From positions 3,720,001 to 3,784,000 of the forward strand of contig NZ_CP129884.1 of assembly GCF_030490285.1 (NCBI RefSeq): a DNA stretch of 64,000 nt, given 5' to 3'. Source of the DNA: Methylomonas montana. Lineage in GTDB: Bacteria > Pseudomonadota > Gammaproteobacteria > Methylococcales > Methylomonadaceae. Shown piece after piece: positions 54,035 through 63,621 of this stretch; position 1 is the first letter of the stretch, and each line of letters starts with the position of its first letter. A program made the translations under genes and the position numbers. The notes below the pieces were generated by a model. That model did not search any database and was not told the origin of the DNA. It worked only from the letters and a program-made list of their open reading frames with translations.

Positions 54035-55603
54035 GTGATTCGCCCGAAAATTCTGATGCGCCTCATCCACATCAACTGGGTGATGATGTTCCACGGCCTG
54101 GACGAGATCGTGTTAAAAACCCATTTATTGCGGCCGATTCGTTATATCGCCTTCTTTTCGCCGAATTATTGGACTAGCAAAGCCCGTGAACCGCGCGGCG
54201 TGCGTATCCGCAAAACCCTGGAAGACCTGGGGCCGATTTATGTGAAGTTCGGCCAAACCTTATCGACGCGCAAGGACTTGCTGCCGGAAGACATCGCCGA
54301 AGAACTGGTCAAGCTGCAAGACAAAGTGCCGCCGTTTCCCGCCGAAACCGCCCGCAAGATCATCGAACAACAGCTGGGTCAATCGATAGAAGAAGCTTTT
54401 GCCGAATTCGATCCGCAACCGCTGGCCTCGGCATCGGTCGCGCAAGTACATACCGCGACGTTGAACAGCGGTGAAAAAGTCATCGTTAAAGTATTACGTC
54501 CGGACATCGAAGACAAAATCCATTCCGATGTCGGCTTGCTTTACGAACTGGCGCGTCTGGCCGAGCGCTTCTGGAGCGATGCCCGCCGGCTGCGGGCGAT
54601 GGAAATCGTCGCCGAATTCGAGAAAACCATCCTCGACGAACTGGATCTGGTGCGGGAAGCCTCCAACGCCAGCGCAATCCGCGCTAATTTCAAGAATTCC
54701 GAGATGCTCTACATCCCGGAAATCCACTGGCCGCTAACCCGCCGCAAAGTGTTGGTGATGGAACGCATTTACGGCATTCCCGTCGGCGATATCGAGGCCT
54801 TGCGCAAAGGCAATGCCGATTTCAAAAAGCTCGCGGAGCGCGGTGTGGAGATTTTCTTTACCCAGGTATTCCGTGACAATTTTTTCCATGCCGACATGCA
54901 TCCCGGCAATATTTTTGTGCAATTGCCGGACAAATACCTGGCGGTGGATTTCGGCATCGTCGGCAGCCTGTCCAATTCGGACCAGCGTTATCTGGCCGAA
55001 AACTTTCTGGCGTTTTTTAACCACGATTACCGCCGCGTCGCCCAAATGCATATCGAATCCGGCTGGGTGCCGAGTACGACGCGGGTAGAAGAATTCGAAG
55101 CGGCGATCCGTAGCGTTTGCGAGCCGATTTTCGAAAAGCCGTTGAAAGATATTTCCTTTGGCCTGCTGCTGCTAAGACTGTTCCAGACCGCCCGTCGTTT
55201 CGACATGGTCGTGCAACCGCAGTTGGTGTTGCTGCAAAAAACCCTGCTGAACATCGAAGGCCTGGGCCGCCAGCTTTATCCGGATCTGGATTTGTGGCAA
55301 ACCGCCAAACCGTTCCTGGAAAACTGGTTCAAACAGCGACTGGGGCCATCGGCCAAAATCAAGGAACTGCTGGGTAAATTCCCCGAAATCGCCGAGCAGT
55401 TGCCGGAATTCCCAGCGCTGGTATTGCAGGCCGTACAAAGCGCCGCGCATATGCAGCAACAGATACAGCACCATCAGCGCGAGATGATCCAGTTACGCAA
55501 GCAATTGCACAGAAATAACGCCCGTACCCTGTTAGCAATCCTCAGCGCGGCGGCGATGATAAGCGCCGCGGTGATATTGCAATCGCCACTTCTCAACGGC
55601 TAA
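54035..55603 (+). CDS. ubiB: ubiquinone biosynthesis kinase-like protein UbiB
   Basis: A 522-residue ABC1/ADCK protein. It shows the KxGQ motif in [16 protein letters not shown], the Ala-rich loop in [12 protein letters not shown] and the atypical kinase core [10 protein letters not shown]. Kinase motifs [10 protein letters not shown] and LAVDFGIVG are intact, and two C-terminal membrane helices are present ([17 protein letters not shown]). It supports ubiquinone synthesis, probably by ATPase-driven lipid extraction. The start is a GTG at 54035. An intrinsic terminator follows. Confidence 0.95.
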   Translation: MIRPKILMRLIHINWVMMFHGLDEIVLKTHLLRPIRYIAFFSPNYWTSKAREPRGVRIRKTLEDLGPIYVKFGQTLSTRKDLLPEDIAEELVKLQDKVPPFPAETARKIIEQQLGQSIEEAFAEFDPQPLASASVAQVHTATLNSGEKVIVKVLRPDIEDKIHSDVGLLYELARLAERFWSDARRLRAMEIVAEFEKTILDELDLVREASNASAIRANFKNSEMLYIPEIHWPLTRRKVLVMERIYGIPVGDIEALRKGNADFKKLAERGVEIFFTQVFRDNFFHADMHPGNIFVQLPDKYLAVDFGIVGSLSNSDQRYLAENFLAFFNHDYRRVAQMHIESGWVPSTTRVEEFEAAIRSVCEPIFEKPLKDISFGLLLLRLFQTARRFDMVVQPQLVLLQKTLLNIEGLGRQLYPDLDLWQTAKPFLENWFKQRLGPSAKIKELLGKFPEIAEQLPEFPALVLQAVQSAAHMQQQIQHHQREMIQLRKQLHRNNARTLLAILSAAAMISAAVILQSPLLNG

Positions 55604-55610
55604 CACGAAG

Positions 55611-55645
55611 GCCTGTCCGCTAAGCCGGCAGACAGGCTTGATTTT
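55611..55645 (+). terminator. terminator of the hslVU-ubi gene run
   Basis: GCCTGTC (55611-55617) and GACAGGC (55631-55637) form a 7-bp stem, followed by TTGATTTT on the plus strand. It lies eight bases past the ubiB stop. Confidence 0.65.
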
Positions 55646-55651
55646 GCAGCT

Positions 55652-57148
55652 CTAAAAACTGTACTTAGCGGAAAACTGCACGCGCTGCACGTCACCTTCG
55701 CGGCCGTCGATCAATTCCCGATTACCATAGGCATATTCGACGCCCAGCATGGCCTGACTCACCGGGCTCCATAACAAGTTGGCGTGCAAGGACTGCACCT
55801 GCCTGTTCAAAACCCGATTGACATAGTCTGGTTGATCCGCCTGGGAAAAACCGTAGGTCAAACTGGAACGCCACTGCTTGTTCCACCAGTGTTGATAAGA
55901 CACCATCGCCCCATAGGCGACCGTCAAATCCAGATGTCCATTGGCATCCAGCGATGCGTCGCTGAAGGTATTGGTGGTGGAGATATAACGGCCGTGCCCG
56001 TTGCCGTAGTGCATCATGAATCGCACATTATCCAATCCAAAGGTATTGATTTTACCGGCCAGATTAGCGGAACCGCCCCAGCCGGCTTGTTCGAAGCCGT
56101 TGGGCTTGCTGTAGCGGATTTGCCGCCCCATCGCCGCCACGGACAGATTGCCCCAATCAGGATTGAAATTAATGCGCACCAGCATATCCGGATAACGATC
56201 CGCGCTAGGGTTCATGAAGTAACTATCGGCGTTGGGGTCCAGACTGCCCGCTCTATTGCCTGTGGTCGGTTCAAGCTGATTATTCACCCACAACCGGCTA
56301 CGCGGCGATTCCACCGCCAACTGCCATTCCATCGGCGTGCCAGCCCAGGAAAAAGGCTGAGTCCAACGAACCAATGGCTGCCGCAAGGTAGTAAGCCCGC
56401 CGGCCGAGCCACCAATATCCAGATGATCCGGTATCGCCGCTACGTTAAGAAACGTCGTATAGGTTTGTCCTGCCAGGAAATTGCCGATTGAACCGTAAGC
56501 GTGGCGCAACCTAGGCGTATAGGTGTACGTCGCCGCATCGCCGAAAAAATCGAACTCCACATAGGTGTTGATGTCGCCCCAGCCACTAGGCGTAAACGAT
56601 TTGAGCCATAGCCGGCTTTCTTTGGCATGGAACGTGGTTTGAGCACGCTCGCCAGCCGCGCCAACGGGTATCTGCGAGTACAGCATCTGCTGGTCACCCA
56701 GCTTATCGCGACCGGCGCTGACACTGCTAAACATCGCATCCATTTTCACGAAACCGCCCAGGCCGATCGAGGTGTCGGTGCCGGGAATCTTGAACGTACC
56801 TTTCACATCGCCCACCGTTACCGCCGGTTTGTCCTTGGCTTTGTCGCTGACAACGGCCGGCGCGCTAGCCACTGTCTGCGCCACCGGCCCAGCGGCTTGA
56901 CCAATGCTGCCCGCCGATCCTTCCGTGGCAGGCTTCACGGCCAACTGCGGCTCGGCCCGATATTGGCGAAGCTCATTTTCCAGTTGCGCTACCCGAGCAT
57001 CCGAACGCTCGGCATGCTGTTTCAACTCGCTGATTTGCTGGCTCAGCGCTTTCAGCAAGGCTTTGGTTTCCTCGTCGGCCAGCACCGGGCCAGCCATCAA
57101 CCATCCCAGCCACAATAGTATCATCGACAATTTATGCACCAGCTTCAT
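55652..57148 (-). CDS. DcaP-like outer-membrane porin
   Basis: A 498-residue outer-membrane protein. After the signal peptide (ILLWLGWLMAGPVLA) come a coiled-coil stretch (LLKALSQQISELKQHAERSD, RVAQLENELRQYR), a Pro/Ala-rich linker and a beta-barrel beginning GTFKIPGTDTSIGLGGFVKM and ending VQFSAKYSF (terminal Phe). This is the build of the DcaP family of trimeric porins, which take up dicarboxylates and similar acids in Acinetobacter. The start is ATG 57148, three bases after the stop of the haem lipoprotein gene, with which it forms a pair. Confidence 0.83.
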   Translation of the reverse strand: MKLVHKLSMILLWLGWLMAGPVLADEETKALLKALSQQISELKQHAERSDARVAQLENELRQYRAEPQLAVKPATEGSAGSIGQAAGPVAQTVASAPAVVSDKAKDKPAVTVGDVKGTFKIPGTDTSIGLGGFVKMDAMFSSVSAGRDKLGDQQMLYSQIPVGAAGERAQTTFHAKESRLWLKSFTPSGWGDINTYVEFDFFGDAATYTYTPRLRHAYGSIGNFLAGQTYTTFLNVAAIPDHLDIGGSAGGLTTLRQPLVRWTQPFSWAGTPMEWQLAVESPRSRLWVNNQLEPTTGNRAGSLDPNADSYFMNPSADRYPDMLVRINFNPDWGNLSVAAMGRQIRYSKPNGFEQAGWGGSANLAGKINTFGLDNVRFMMHYGNGHGRYISTTNTFSDASLDANGHLDLTVAYGAMVSYQHWWNKQWRSSLTYGFSQADQPDYVNRVLNRQVQSLHANLLWSPVSQAMLGVEYAYGNRELIDGREGDVQRVQFSAKYSF

Positions 57149-57151
57149 CAA

Positions 57152-57628
57152 TTAGTCTCCCAGCTTTCTAAACAGCGCATGACAGGATGTGCAGGTGGTA
57201 TTGATCTCATGCACGCTAGTGGCAATTGCGTCGATCTGATTTTGCTGGGCTTGCAGCTGCAACTGTTGAATTTCTTCGCGCAGTTTGCCGGCCAGGGCCT
57301 GAAAAGTAGTTTTCTCGGTGGCACTCAATTGTAAGCCAGGCATACTGGCGATAATCGCATCGACCGTCGACTCCATACTTCCGGCGGTTTCGGCAATTTG
57401 CCGGGAATATTTACGCCGCTCGACATCCAGTTGAAGCTCGGTCATGAAGCGTTCCTGCATCAAGCTGTCCATCCGGTCCATCAGTGTCCGCAACTGATTG
57501 TCGCGCACCGCGTGCAGCGCCGGCCGGCCCGTCTCGCTACGGCCGCCTTTGATCAGCGCAGGCTCCGACGTCGAACCGGCACAAGCGCTCAAGACAAATA
57601 ATGTTGCCAATATAATGGTAATTTTCAC
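57152..57628 (-). CDS. c-type cytochrome lipoprotein (cytochrome c'-like)
   Basis: A 158-residue lipoprotein with lipobox LSAC (MKITIILATLFVLSACAGS). The middle is helical and charged (MDRMDSLMQERFMTELQLDV, ISELQ-like heptads), and a single CTSCH haem-attachment site lies at the C-terminus (INTTCTSCHALFRKLGD). C-terminal CxxCH with four-helix content is the plan of cytochrome c'. The start is a GTG at 57628 with GGGAG upstream. It lies just ahead of the DcaP-like porin on one transcript, so an outer-membrane electron-transfer or sensing role is plausible, but not shown. Confidence 0.8.
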   Translation of the reverse strand: MKITIILATLFVLSACAGSTSEPALIKGGRSETGRPALHAVRDNQLRTLMDRMDSLMQERFMTELQLDVERRKYSRQIAETAGSMESTVDAIIASMPGLQLSATEKTTFQALAGKLREEIQQLQLQAQQNQIDAIATSVHEINTTCTSCHALFRKLGD

Positions 57629-57831
57629 GCTCTTCTCCCTGCTCTGTCGAAAACTGAATTTGTAAACCTTATACCCGGCTCACGTCTTGAATCACACCCA
57701 TCGTGAAACAGACCCGAGACGCATCGATCAAATCAATTGTACCCTACAGCAACGCGGATATTTTTTAACTGACTGCCCGCGGAGTTTAGGTATCATGCTG
57801 AATCTATCTGTTACCTTCCAGGATACCGCCT

Positions 57832-60702
57832 ATGCCACATCTCGATTCGTTGTCCCTGCAAACAGTGCATTTACCGGATGATCTACGAGGCATCGCCGCC
57901 GATTTTTGCGCGCAGATCGCCGAAAAGCTCACCCCGGAACAACGAACGGTTTTCGAAAACGAAGCGGTTTCCAAATCGACCCTCAAGGTGTGCACATGCA
58001 GCCAGTTCGTTCGCGAAAGTTGGCTGCGAGACCCGGAACTGGTCCCCGGCCTGGTGACCTCGACTGATCTATTCGCCCCATTGCGCCGTGGCGATTATGC
58101 CGCCGCGCTGCAACAAATCGCCAACGACGGCGAACCGGCCTTGTCCAAGCAGTTGCGCGGGTTCCGCCGCCGGGAAATGGTGCGTATCGCCTGGCGCGAT
58201 CTGGCCGGCTGGTCCAATCTGGACGAAACCTTGGCCGACTTAACCGCGTTGGCCGAGGCTTGCATTCAAACCGCGTTGGATTTTTTATACCGACAGGCTT
58301 GCCAACGCTGGGGCACGCCGACGCTGACCGACGGCACGCCGTTTAACATCGTGGTACTGGGCATGGGCAAGCTGGGTGCCTGGGAACTGAATTACTCCTC
58401 CGACATCGACCTGATCTTCGCTTATGCCGAGGACGGCGTACTGAAAGAAAAAAAAGAAATCAGCTACGCCGAATTCTTCACGCGCATCTGCCGTTCATTG
58501 GTGAAAATGCTGGACGAAATCACCGTGGACGGCTTCGTGTTCCGCACCGACGTACGCCTCAGGCCATTCGGCGACAGCGGGCCGTTGATCATGAGTTTCG
58601 ACGGCATGGAAAATTATTATCTGACTCAAGCCAGGGAATGGGAACGTTATGCGATGATCAAGGCCCGCCAGGTCGCCGGCGACTTCGAGACCGGCAAGCA
58701 GTTGGCCGCGTTGATCAAACCTTTCGTGTACCGCCGCTACCTGGATTACGGCGCCTTCGAGGAACTGCGCTCCTTGAAATTCCAAATCGCCCAGGAATTG
58801 AAACGCAAAGACCGGATGGACAACGTCAAACTCGGTCCGGGCGGCATCCGCGAGGTGGAATTTATCGGCCAAGCCTTTCAATTGATCCGCGGCGGCCAGG
58901 AAGTGGCCTTGCAGCAGCGGGAAATCCAGATCATCCTAGGCGTGTTGCAAGAATTGGAACTGATGAGTGTCGACGATGTGGCGACCCTGAAATTCGCCTA
59001 CCGTTTCCTGCGCCGAGTGGAAAACCACATCCAGCAATATCAGGACAAGCAAACTCACGACCTGCCCGGCAATCCCTTGGTACAACGGATTCTGGCTTAT
59101 TCGCTGGATTTCGAGGACTGGACCGATTTCAAACACGAACTGGACGAGGTCAGGGCCTCGGTACATGAGATTTTCGATCAAGTGTTTTCGCTGAGTGAAC
59201 AAGATAATAAACAGCAAAGCGCCCGCTTGATCTGGGCCGGCGACGCCGACGACGAACAGGCGCTGGAAGCCTTGGTCGACTACGGTTTCGCCGACGCGGT
59301 CGCCATGCAAAAAGCCATCGTCGAATTCAAGGAGTCCTACGCCGTCAAGCGCATGACCAGCAAGGGCGCCGGGGTCTTGGATCGCCTGATGCCGCAACTG
59401 ATCGAGCAAGTACCGAACATGGAAAATGCCGACGTCACACTGTTGCGCATTCTGGAACTGTTCGAAGCGGTGGCCGGCCGCAATGTCTATCTGGCCTTGC
59501 TGGCGGAAAATCCCGACGCGCTGAACCAGCTGATCAAACTGGCGGCGGCTAGCCCCTGGATTTGCGAATATCTATCGCTATATCCCATCCTGTTCGACGA
59601 ATTACTCGATACCCGCTCCTTGTATGACCCCTTGCAAAAACAAGCCCTACGCGAAGACTTGCAGCGGGCGTTGACCAAGGTCGATCCGCAGGACAGCGAA
59701 CAATTGATGATCGCCTTGCGCCAGTTCAAACACCTGAACGTGTTGCGGGTCGCCGCAGCCGACATCATGAGCGCGATACCGGTGATGATCGTCAGCGATT
59801 ACCTGACCTGGACCGCCGAAGCGATCCTTGAACAAGTGCTGGAACGCGCCTGGCAAATGTTGACCGGCAAACACGGCCATCCGCCCGGCACCGGCGACCG
59901 GCCGCAAAATTTCGCTATCGTTGCCTTCGGTAAATTCGGCGGCATCGAATTGGGCTACGGCTCCGATCTGGATCTGGTGTTTTTGTACGCATGCGCCGAC
60001 GGCGATGCCCAAACCGACGGCGACAAACCGATCAACTGCGGCCAGTTTTATCTGCGCCTCGGCCAAAAAATTCGGCATATTCTGGATACCAAAATGCTAT
60101 CCGGTGTACTGTACGAAGCCGACTTGCGATTACGCCCCAACGGCGATTCCGGCTTGTTGGTCACGCATATCGATCATTACGAAGCCTATTTGAAAAACGA
60201 AGCCTGGACCTGGGAGCATCAAGCCCTGGTGCGCGGCCGTTTCGTGGCCGGCGACGAAACCTTAAAACATAGTTACGAAGCGATACGCGGCCGGATTCTG
60301 GCGCTGCCGAGAGACCGCACAGAATTAAAAACCCAGGTGCGAGAAATGCGCGAAAAGATGCGGGAAAATTTAGCGCCGAAAACCCCCGACGTGTTCGACC
60401 TGAAACAAAGCGCCGGCGGCATCGCCGACATCGAGTTTATCGTTCAGTTCGGCGTATTGGCCGCCACCGCAGAGCATCCGGACCTGGCCACTTATACCGA
60501 TAACGTCAGATTGCTGGCAGGCTTGCAGCAACACGGCTTCATGTCGGCCGACGATGCGGCCTTATTGAAAAAAGCCTATTGCGCCTACCGCGATTACGGC
60601 CATCATCAGGTTCTGCAAGGCCTCAGTGCTACCGCTCACGCCGACGAATTTAGGGAACTGCGGAGCGAAGTCGAGCGGATTTGGGGACAGTTTATGCTGT
60701 AA
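57832..60702 (+). CDS. glnE: bifunctional glutamine synthetase adenylyltransferase/adenylyl-removing enzyme
   Basis: A 956-residue enzyme that adenylylates glutamine synthetase under nitrogen excess and de-adenylylates it under nitrogen limitation. The two nucleotidyltransferase domains are both intact, with GMGKLGAWELNYSSDIDL in the N-terminal (removase) half and AFGKFGGIELGYGSDLDLVF in the C-terminal (adenylylase) half, each followed by RLRP-type residues (TDVRLRPFGDSG, ADLRLRPNGDSG). AGGA lies upstream of the ATG. It is upstream of nifHD by about 2 kb, consistent with nitrogen control as a local theme. Confidence 0.96.
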   Translation: MPHLDSLSLQTVHLPDDLRGIAADFCAQIAEKLTPEQRTVFENEAVSKSTLKVCTCSQFVRESWLRDPELVPGLVTSTDLFAPLRRGDYAAALQQIANDGEPALSKQLRGFRRREMVRIAWRDLAGWSNLDETLADLTALAEACIQTALDFLYRQACQRWGTPTLTDGTPFNIVVLGMGKLGAWELNYSSDIDLIFAYAEDGVLKEKKEISYAEFFTRICRSLVKMLDEITVDGFVFRTDVRLRPFGDSGPLIMSFDGMENYYLTQAREWERYAMIKARQVAGDFETGKQLAALIKPFVYRRYLDYGAFEELRSLKFQIAQELKRKDRMDNVKLGPGGIREVEFIGQAFQLIRGGQEVALQQREIQIILGVLQELELMSVDDVATLKFAYRFLRRVENHIQQYQDKQTHDLPGNPLVQRILAYSLDFEDWTDFKHELDEVRASVHEIFDQVFSLSEQDNKQQSARLIWAGDADDEQALEALVDYGFADAVAMQKAIVEFKESYAVKRMTSKGAGVLDRLMPQLIEQVPNMENADVTLLRILELFEAVAGRNVYLALLAENPDALNQLIKLAAASPWICEYLSLYPILFDELLDTRSLYDPLQKQALREDLQRALTKVDPQDSEQLMIALRQFKHLNVLRVAAADIMSAIPVMIVSDYLTWTAEAILEQVLERAWQMLTGKHGHPPGTGDRPQNFAIVAFGKFGGIELGYGSDLDLVFLYACADGDAQTDGDKPINCGQFYLRLGQKIRHILDTKMLSGVLYEADLRLRPNGDSGLLVTHIDHYEAYLKNEAWTWEHQALVRGRFVAGDETLKHSYEAIRGRILALPRDRTELKTQVREMREKMRENLAPKTPDVFDLKQSAGGIADIEFIVQFGVLAATAEHPDLATYTDNVRLLAGLQQHGFMSADDAALLKKAYCAYRDYGHHQVLQGLSATAHADEFRELRSEVERIWGQFML

Positions 60703-60756
60703 TACTGGTACCGGTCAGTACGGGTCAAAGTAGTTGGCACCGTCAGGCCGGTTTCT

Positions 60757-60778
60757 GGGCGAGTGAATTCGTCCCTAC
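60757..60778 (-). repeat. single REP-like element with GTAG head
   Basis: On the minus strand this 22-base unit begins GTAGGGACGAATTC and ends CTCGCCC. It shares the GTAGG head, the inner CGAATTyAyTCG core and the stem size with the two units at 13627-13685. It lies between glnE and the RNase T2 gene. It is a single unit, not a REPIN pair. Confidence 0.65.
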
Positions 60779-60802
60779 CCTCTCTAAAGCCTGGAGCATT
60801 AT

Positions 60803-61432
60803 ATGAAGGCATGGTTACTGCTATTTTTGGCATGTTTCACGACCGGCGCGGCCGCTAACGGCAAACCCGGCAAGTTCGACAATTATCTGCTGACCTTGTC
60901 CTGGTCACCGACTTATTGCGAGGAACAACCGCGAGACGAACAGTGCGGCAAGAAACTGGGTTTGGTGCTGCATGGCCTGTGGCCGCAATACAAAGTCGGT
61001 TATCCCAGTTTTTGCACTAAAGAAGCCTATACGCCGAGTCAAGCCCAGGCTTTTCCGGACCTCTATCCGTCCCAATTTCTGTTCAAGCACGAATGGGAAA
61101 AGCACGGCACCTGTTCCGGTCTCACTCAAACCGGCTATTTTCAATTCTCGCAAATGCTGAAAGGCAAAGTCGCCATCCCGACAGCCTACCAACGCCCGCA
61201 AAAACCTTTCAGGACCACAGCAGACGGATTGAAACAAGCCTTCGTCGAGACCAACCCCTGGCTAAAAGAACAAGCCATTGCCCCGTTCTGCACCGGTGCC
61301 GGGCGGTTTTTCAAGGAAATATTCGTCTGTCTGGATAAGCGCGGCGCGGCGGCCGATTGCGGAGTGGATGTGGTAAAAAGTGCCGCCAAGTCCTGTGGCC
61401 AAAAAGATTTTTTGGTTCGGAATATCAAATAG
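60803..61432 (+). CDS. RNase T2 family protein
   Basis: A 209-residue secreted endoribonuclease of the T2 family. It has a signal peptide (MKAWLLLFLACFTTGAAA) and both catalytic segments: CAS I LHGLWPQY and CAS II HEWEKHGTC, with the two catalytic His and a Glu. Six or more Cys should form disulphides. T2 enzymes cleave RNA without base preference through a 2',3'-cyclic phosphate. GGAG lies six bases before the ATG. A periplasmic location is expected. Confidence 0.93.
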   Translation: MKAWLLLFLACFTTGAAANGKPGKFDNYLLTLSWSPTYCEEQPRDEQCGKKLGLVLHGLWPQYKVGYPSFCTKEAYTPSQAQAFPDLYPSQFLFKHEWEKHGTCSGLTQTGYFQFSQMLKGKVAIPTAYQRPQKPFRTTADGLKQAFVETNPWLKEQAIAPFCTGAGRFFKEIFVCLDKRGAAADCGVDVVKSAAKSCGQKDFLVRNIK

Positions 61433-61555
61433 GCCAGTTGTATCGCTATCGTGACAGTTCAATCTAATCGGGTTGCGGCCTAGACAACATCGTTTTATGG
61501 TTTGCTCGATTCAGAACGCACTAGCAACGCTACATCTGCTAAATAATACTCGTCC

Positions 61556-62323
61556 ATGTTAATGAATAATGACCTCGATCTTTTGCTTGCCGAAATCGAT
61601 CTGCTAAAAAGTCAGATTGAATTACAACAACACCATTTGGATGGCGCCTTGAATAGGATGTTGGACATAGAATCCAGTTGGCAAAATAACAAATTGGAAG
61701 GCGGCAACCTGACACTTGGACAAACCGAAATTTTGATACTAAACGGATTAATGCCACCTGATATTCCAATGGTCGAAAGCCTTGCAACACTCAACTTTTT
61801 TGAGGCACTGCAATTTATTCGTGAACAGGCTAGTGATCAGGCGCTGCTGAGCATGGGGTTACTCATGGAAACTCACGCAATCTTGGCAAGAGGCATCGAT
61901 AGACAAGGCGCCGGTCGTTTTCGTAATTCAACTCATACCAACTCTGCGGATACTCCTGACCTTTCTACCAATGAGCTACCAGCATTGCTTGTCGATACCT
62001 TGCACGATTTACGCTTGAACGGCCCGTTCAAACATCCATTAGTGTTCGCAGCCGAGACCCATTTCAGACTGTTGACTTTACAGCCATTCGGCAGTTTTAA
62101 CGGTGCTTGTGCGAGACAGGCGATGAATCTGGTGTTATTGACAGAAGGTTATCCACTGTTAACTATCCCCGGCGCTCTACAAAGTCGGCCGCACTATTTC
62201 GAGACTTTGGAAATAACGCGTCACGGCGGCGACAAATCAGCATGGCTGCAATATATCGGTGAGCAAGTGCGCTCAGGTTTGCAGTCATTGATCGCTCGTC
62301 TCGATGCATTATCAGAGCACTAA
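61556..62323 (+). CDS. degenerate Fic-fold protein
   Basis: A 255-residue protein. The N-terminal half contains NNKLEGGNLTLGQTE, matching the SxxxEGNxLTLxE pattern of Fic proteins. The core motif HxFx(D/E)GNGRxxR is badly eroded: at residues 176-187 it reads QPFGSFNGACAR, with His replaced by Gln, Asp/Glu by Ser and the first Gly and Arg also altered. AMP transfer is therefore unlikely. The remaining fold (RQAMNLVLLTEGYPLL) still looks like Fic. It lies 313 bp before nifH, transcribed in the same direction. A regulatory or binding role is possible (inference). Confidence 0.75.
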   Translation: MLMNNDLDLLLAEIDLLKSQIELQQHHLDGALNRMLDIESSWQNNKLEGGNLTLGQTEILILNGLMPPDIPMVESLATLNFFEALQFIREQASDQALLSMGLLMETHAILARGIDRQGAGRFRNSTHTNSADTPDLSTNELPALLVDTLHDLRLNGPFKHPLVFAAETHFRLLTLQPFGSFNGACARQAMNLVLLTEGYPLLTIPGALQSRPHYFETLEITRHGGDKSAWLQYIGEQVRSGLQSLIARLDALSEH

Positions 62324-62462
62324 CACTCCCCCTATACACATTATCTTCTTTTTATCGAAATTTTGGGGATTCGCCGCGACCAAACTTAGGTGTCAAAATG
62401 CCCAAATCTCGTGATGCCTTTCCTACCTTCTGAACCAGTTACCGCACAAAACCCACACCCGC

Positions 62463-62478
62463 TGTGAGTAAAACGACA
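62463..62478 (+). promoter_or_regulatory. NifA upstream activating sequence
   Basis: TGT (62463-62465), ten bases, ACA (62476-62478): an exact match to the NifA site TGT-N10-ACA. It lies about 100 bp upstream of the sigma-54 -24 element, the usual distance. A near match (TGT-N10-ACC) follows at 62493-62508. Confidence 0.75.
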
Positions 62479-62546
62479 GCGCCTACATAAAATGTTAGGT
62501 ATGCCACCATACTAATCGCCTTATTCATCCAAAATAAACCCTTATA

Positions 62547-62559
62547 TATCAGTGTCTTA
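62547..62559 (+). promoter_or_regulatory. IHF site upstream of nifH
   Basis: TATCAG-N4-TTA fits the IHF consensus WATCARNNNNTTR at every fixed position. It lies between the NifA site and the sigma-54 promoter, where IHF bends DNA to bring NifA to the polymerase. Confidence 0.6.
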
Positions 62560-62570
62560 TTAATAAATAA

Positions 62571-63521
<951 letters not shown>

Positions 63522-63529
63522 TCAAAACG

Positions 63530-63560
63530 TAGGTTGGGCAGGCTATGCCGGCCCAACCTA
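63530..63560 (+). promoter_or_regulatory. hairpin between nifH and nifD
   Basis: A perfect 10-bp inverted repeat, TAGGTTGGGC (63530-63539) and GCCCAACCTA (63551-63560), with a shorter inner stem (GGC, GCC) and no T tract. It lies nine bases past the nifH stop. It is more likely an RNA stabiliser or processing site that raises NifH over NifDK than a terminator (inference). Confidence 0.6.
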
Positions 63561-63621
63561 TTTCGCATTGTTCCTAACAGGTCTGTGGGGGATTACCCAC
63601 GACTACAAGGAGGATAAACTC

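Noticed and set aside
62493-62508. Second NifA site upstream of nifH
   Set aside because: TGT-N10-ACC misses one base of ACA. It is mentioned as a near match only.
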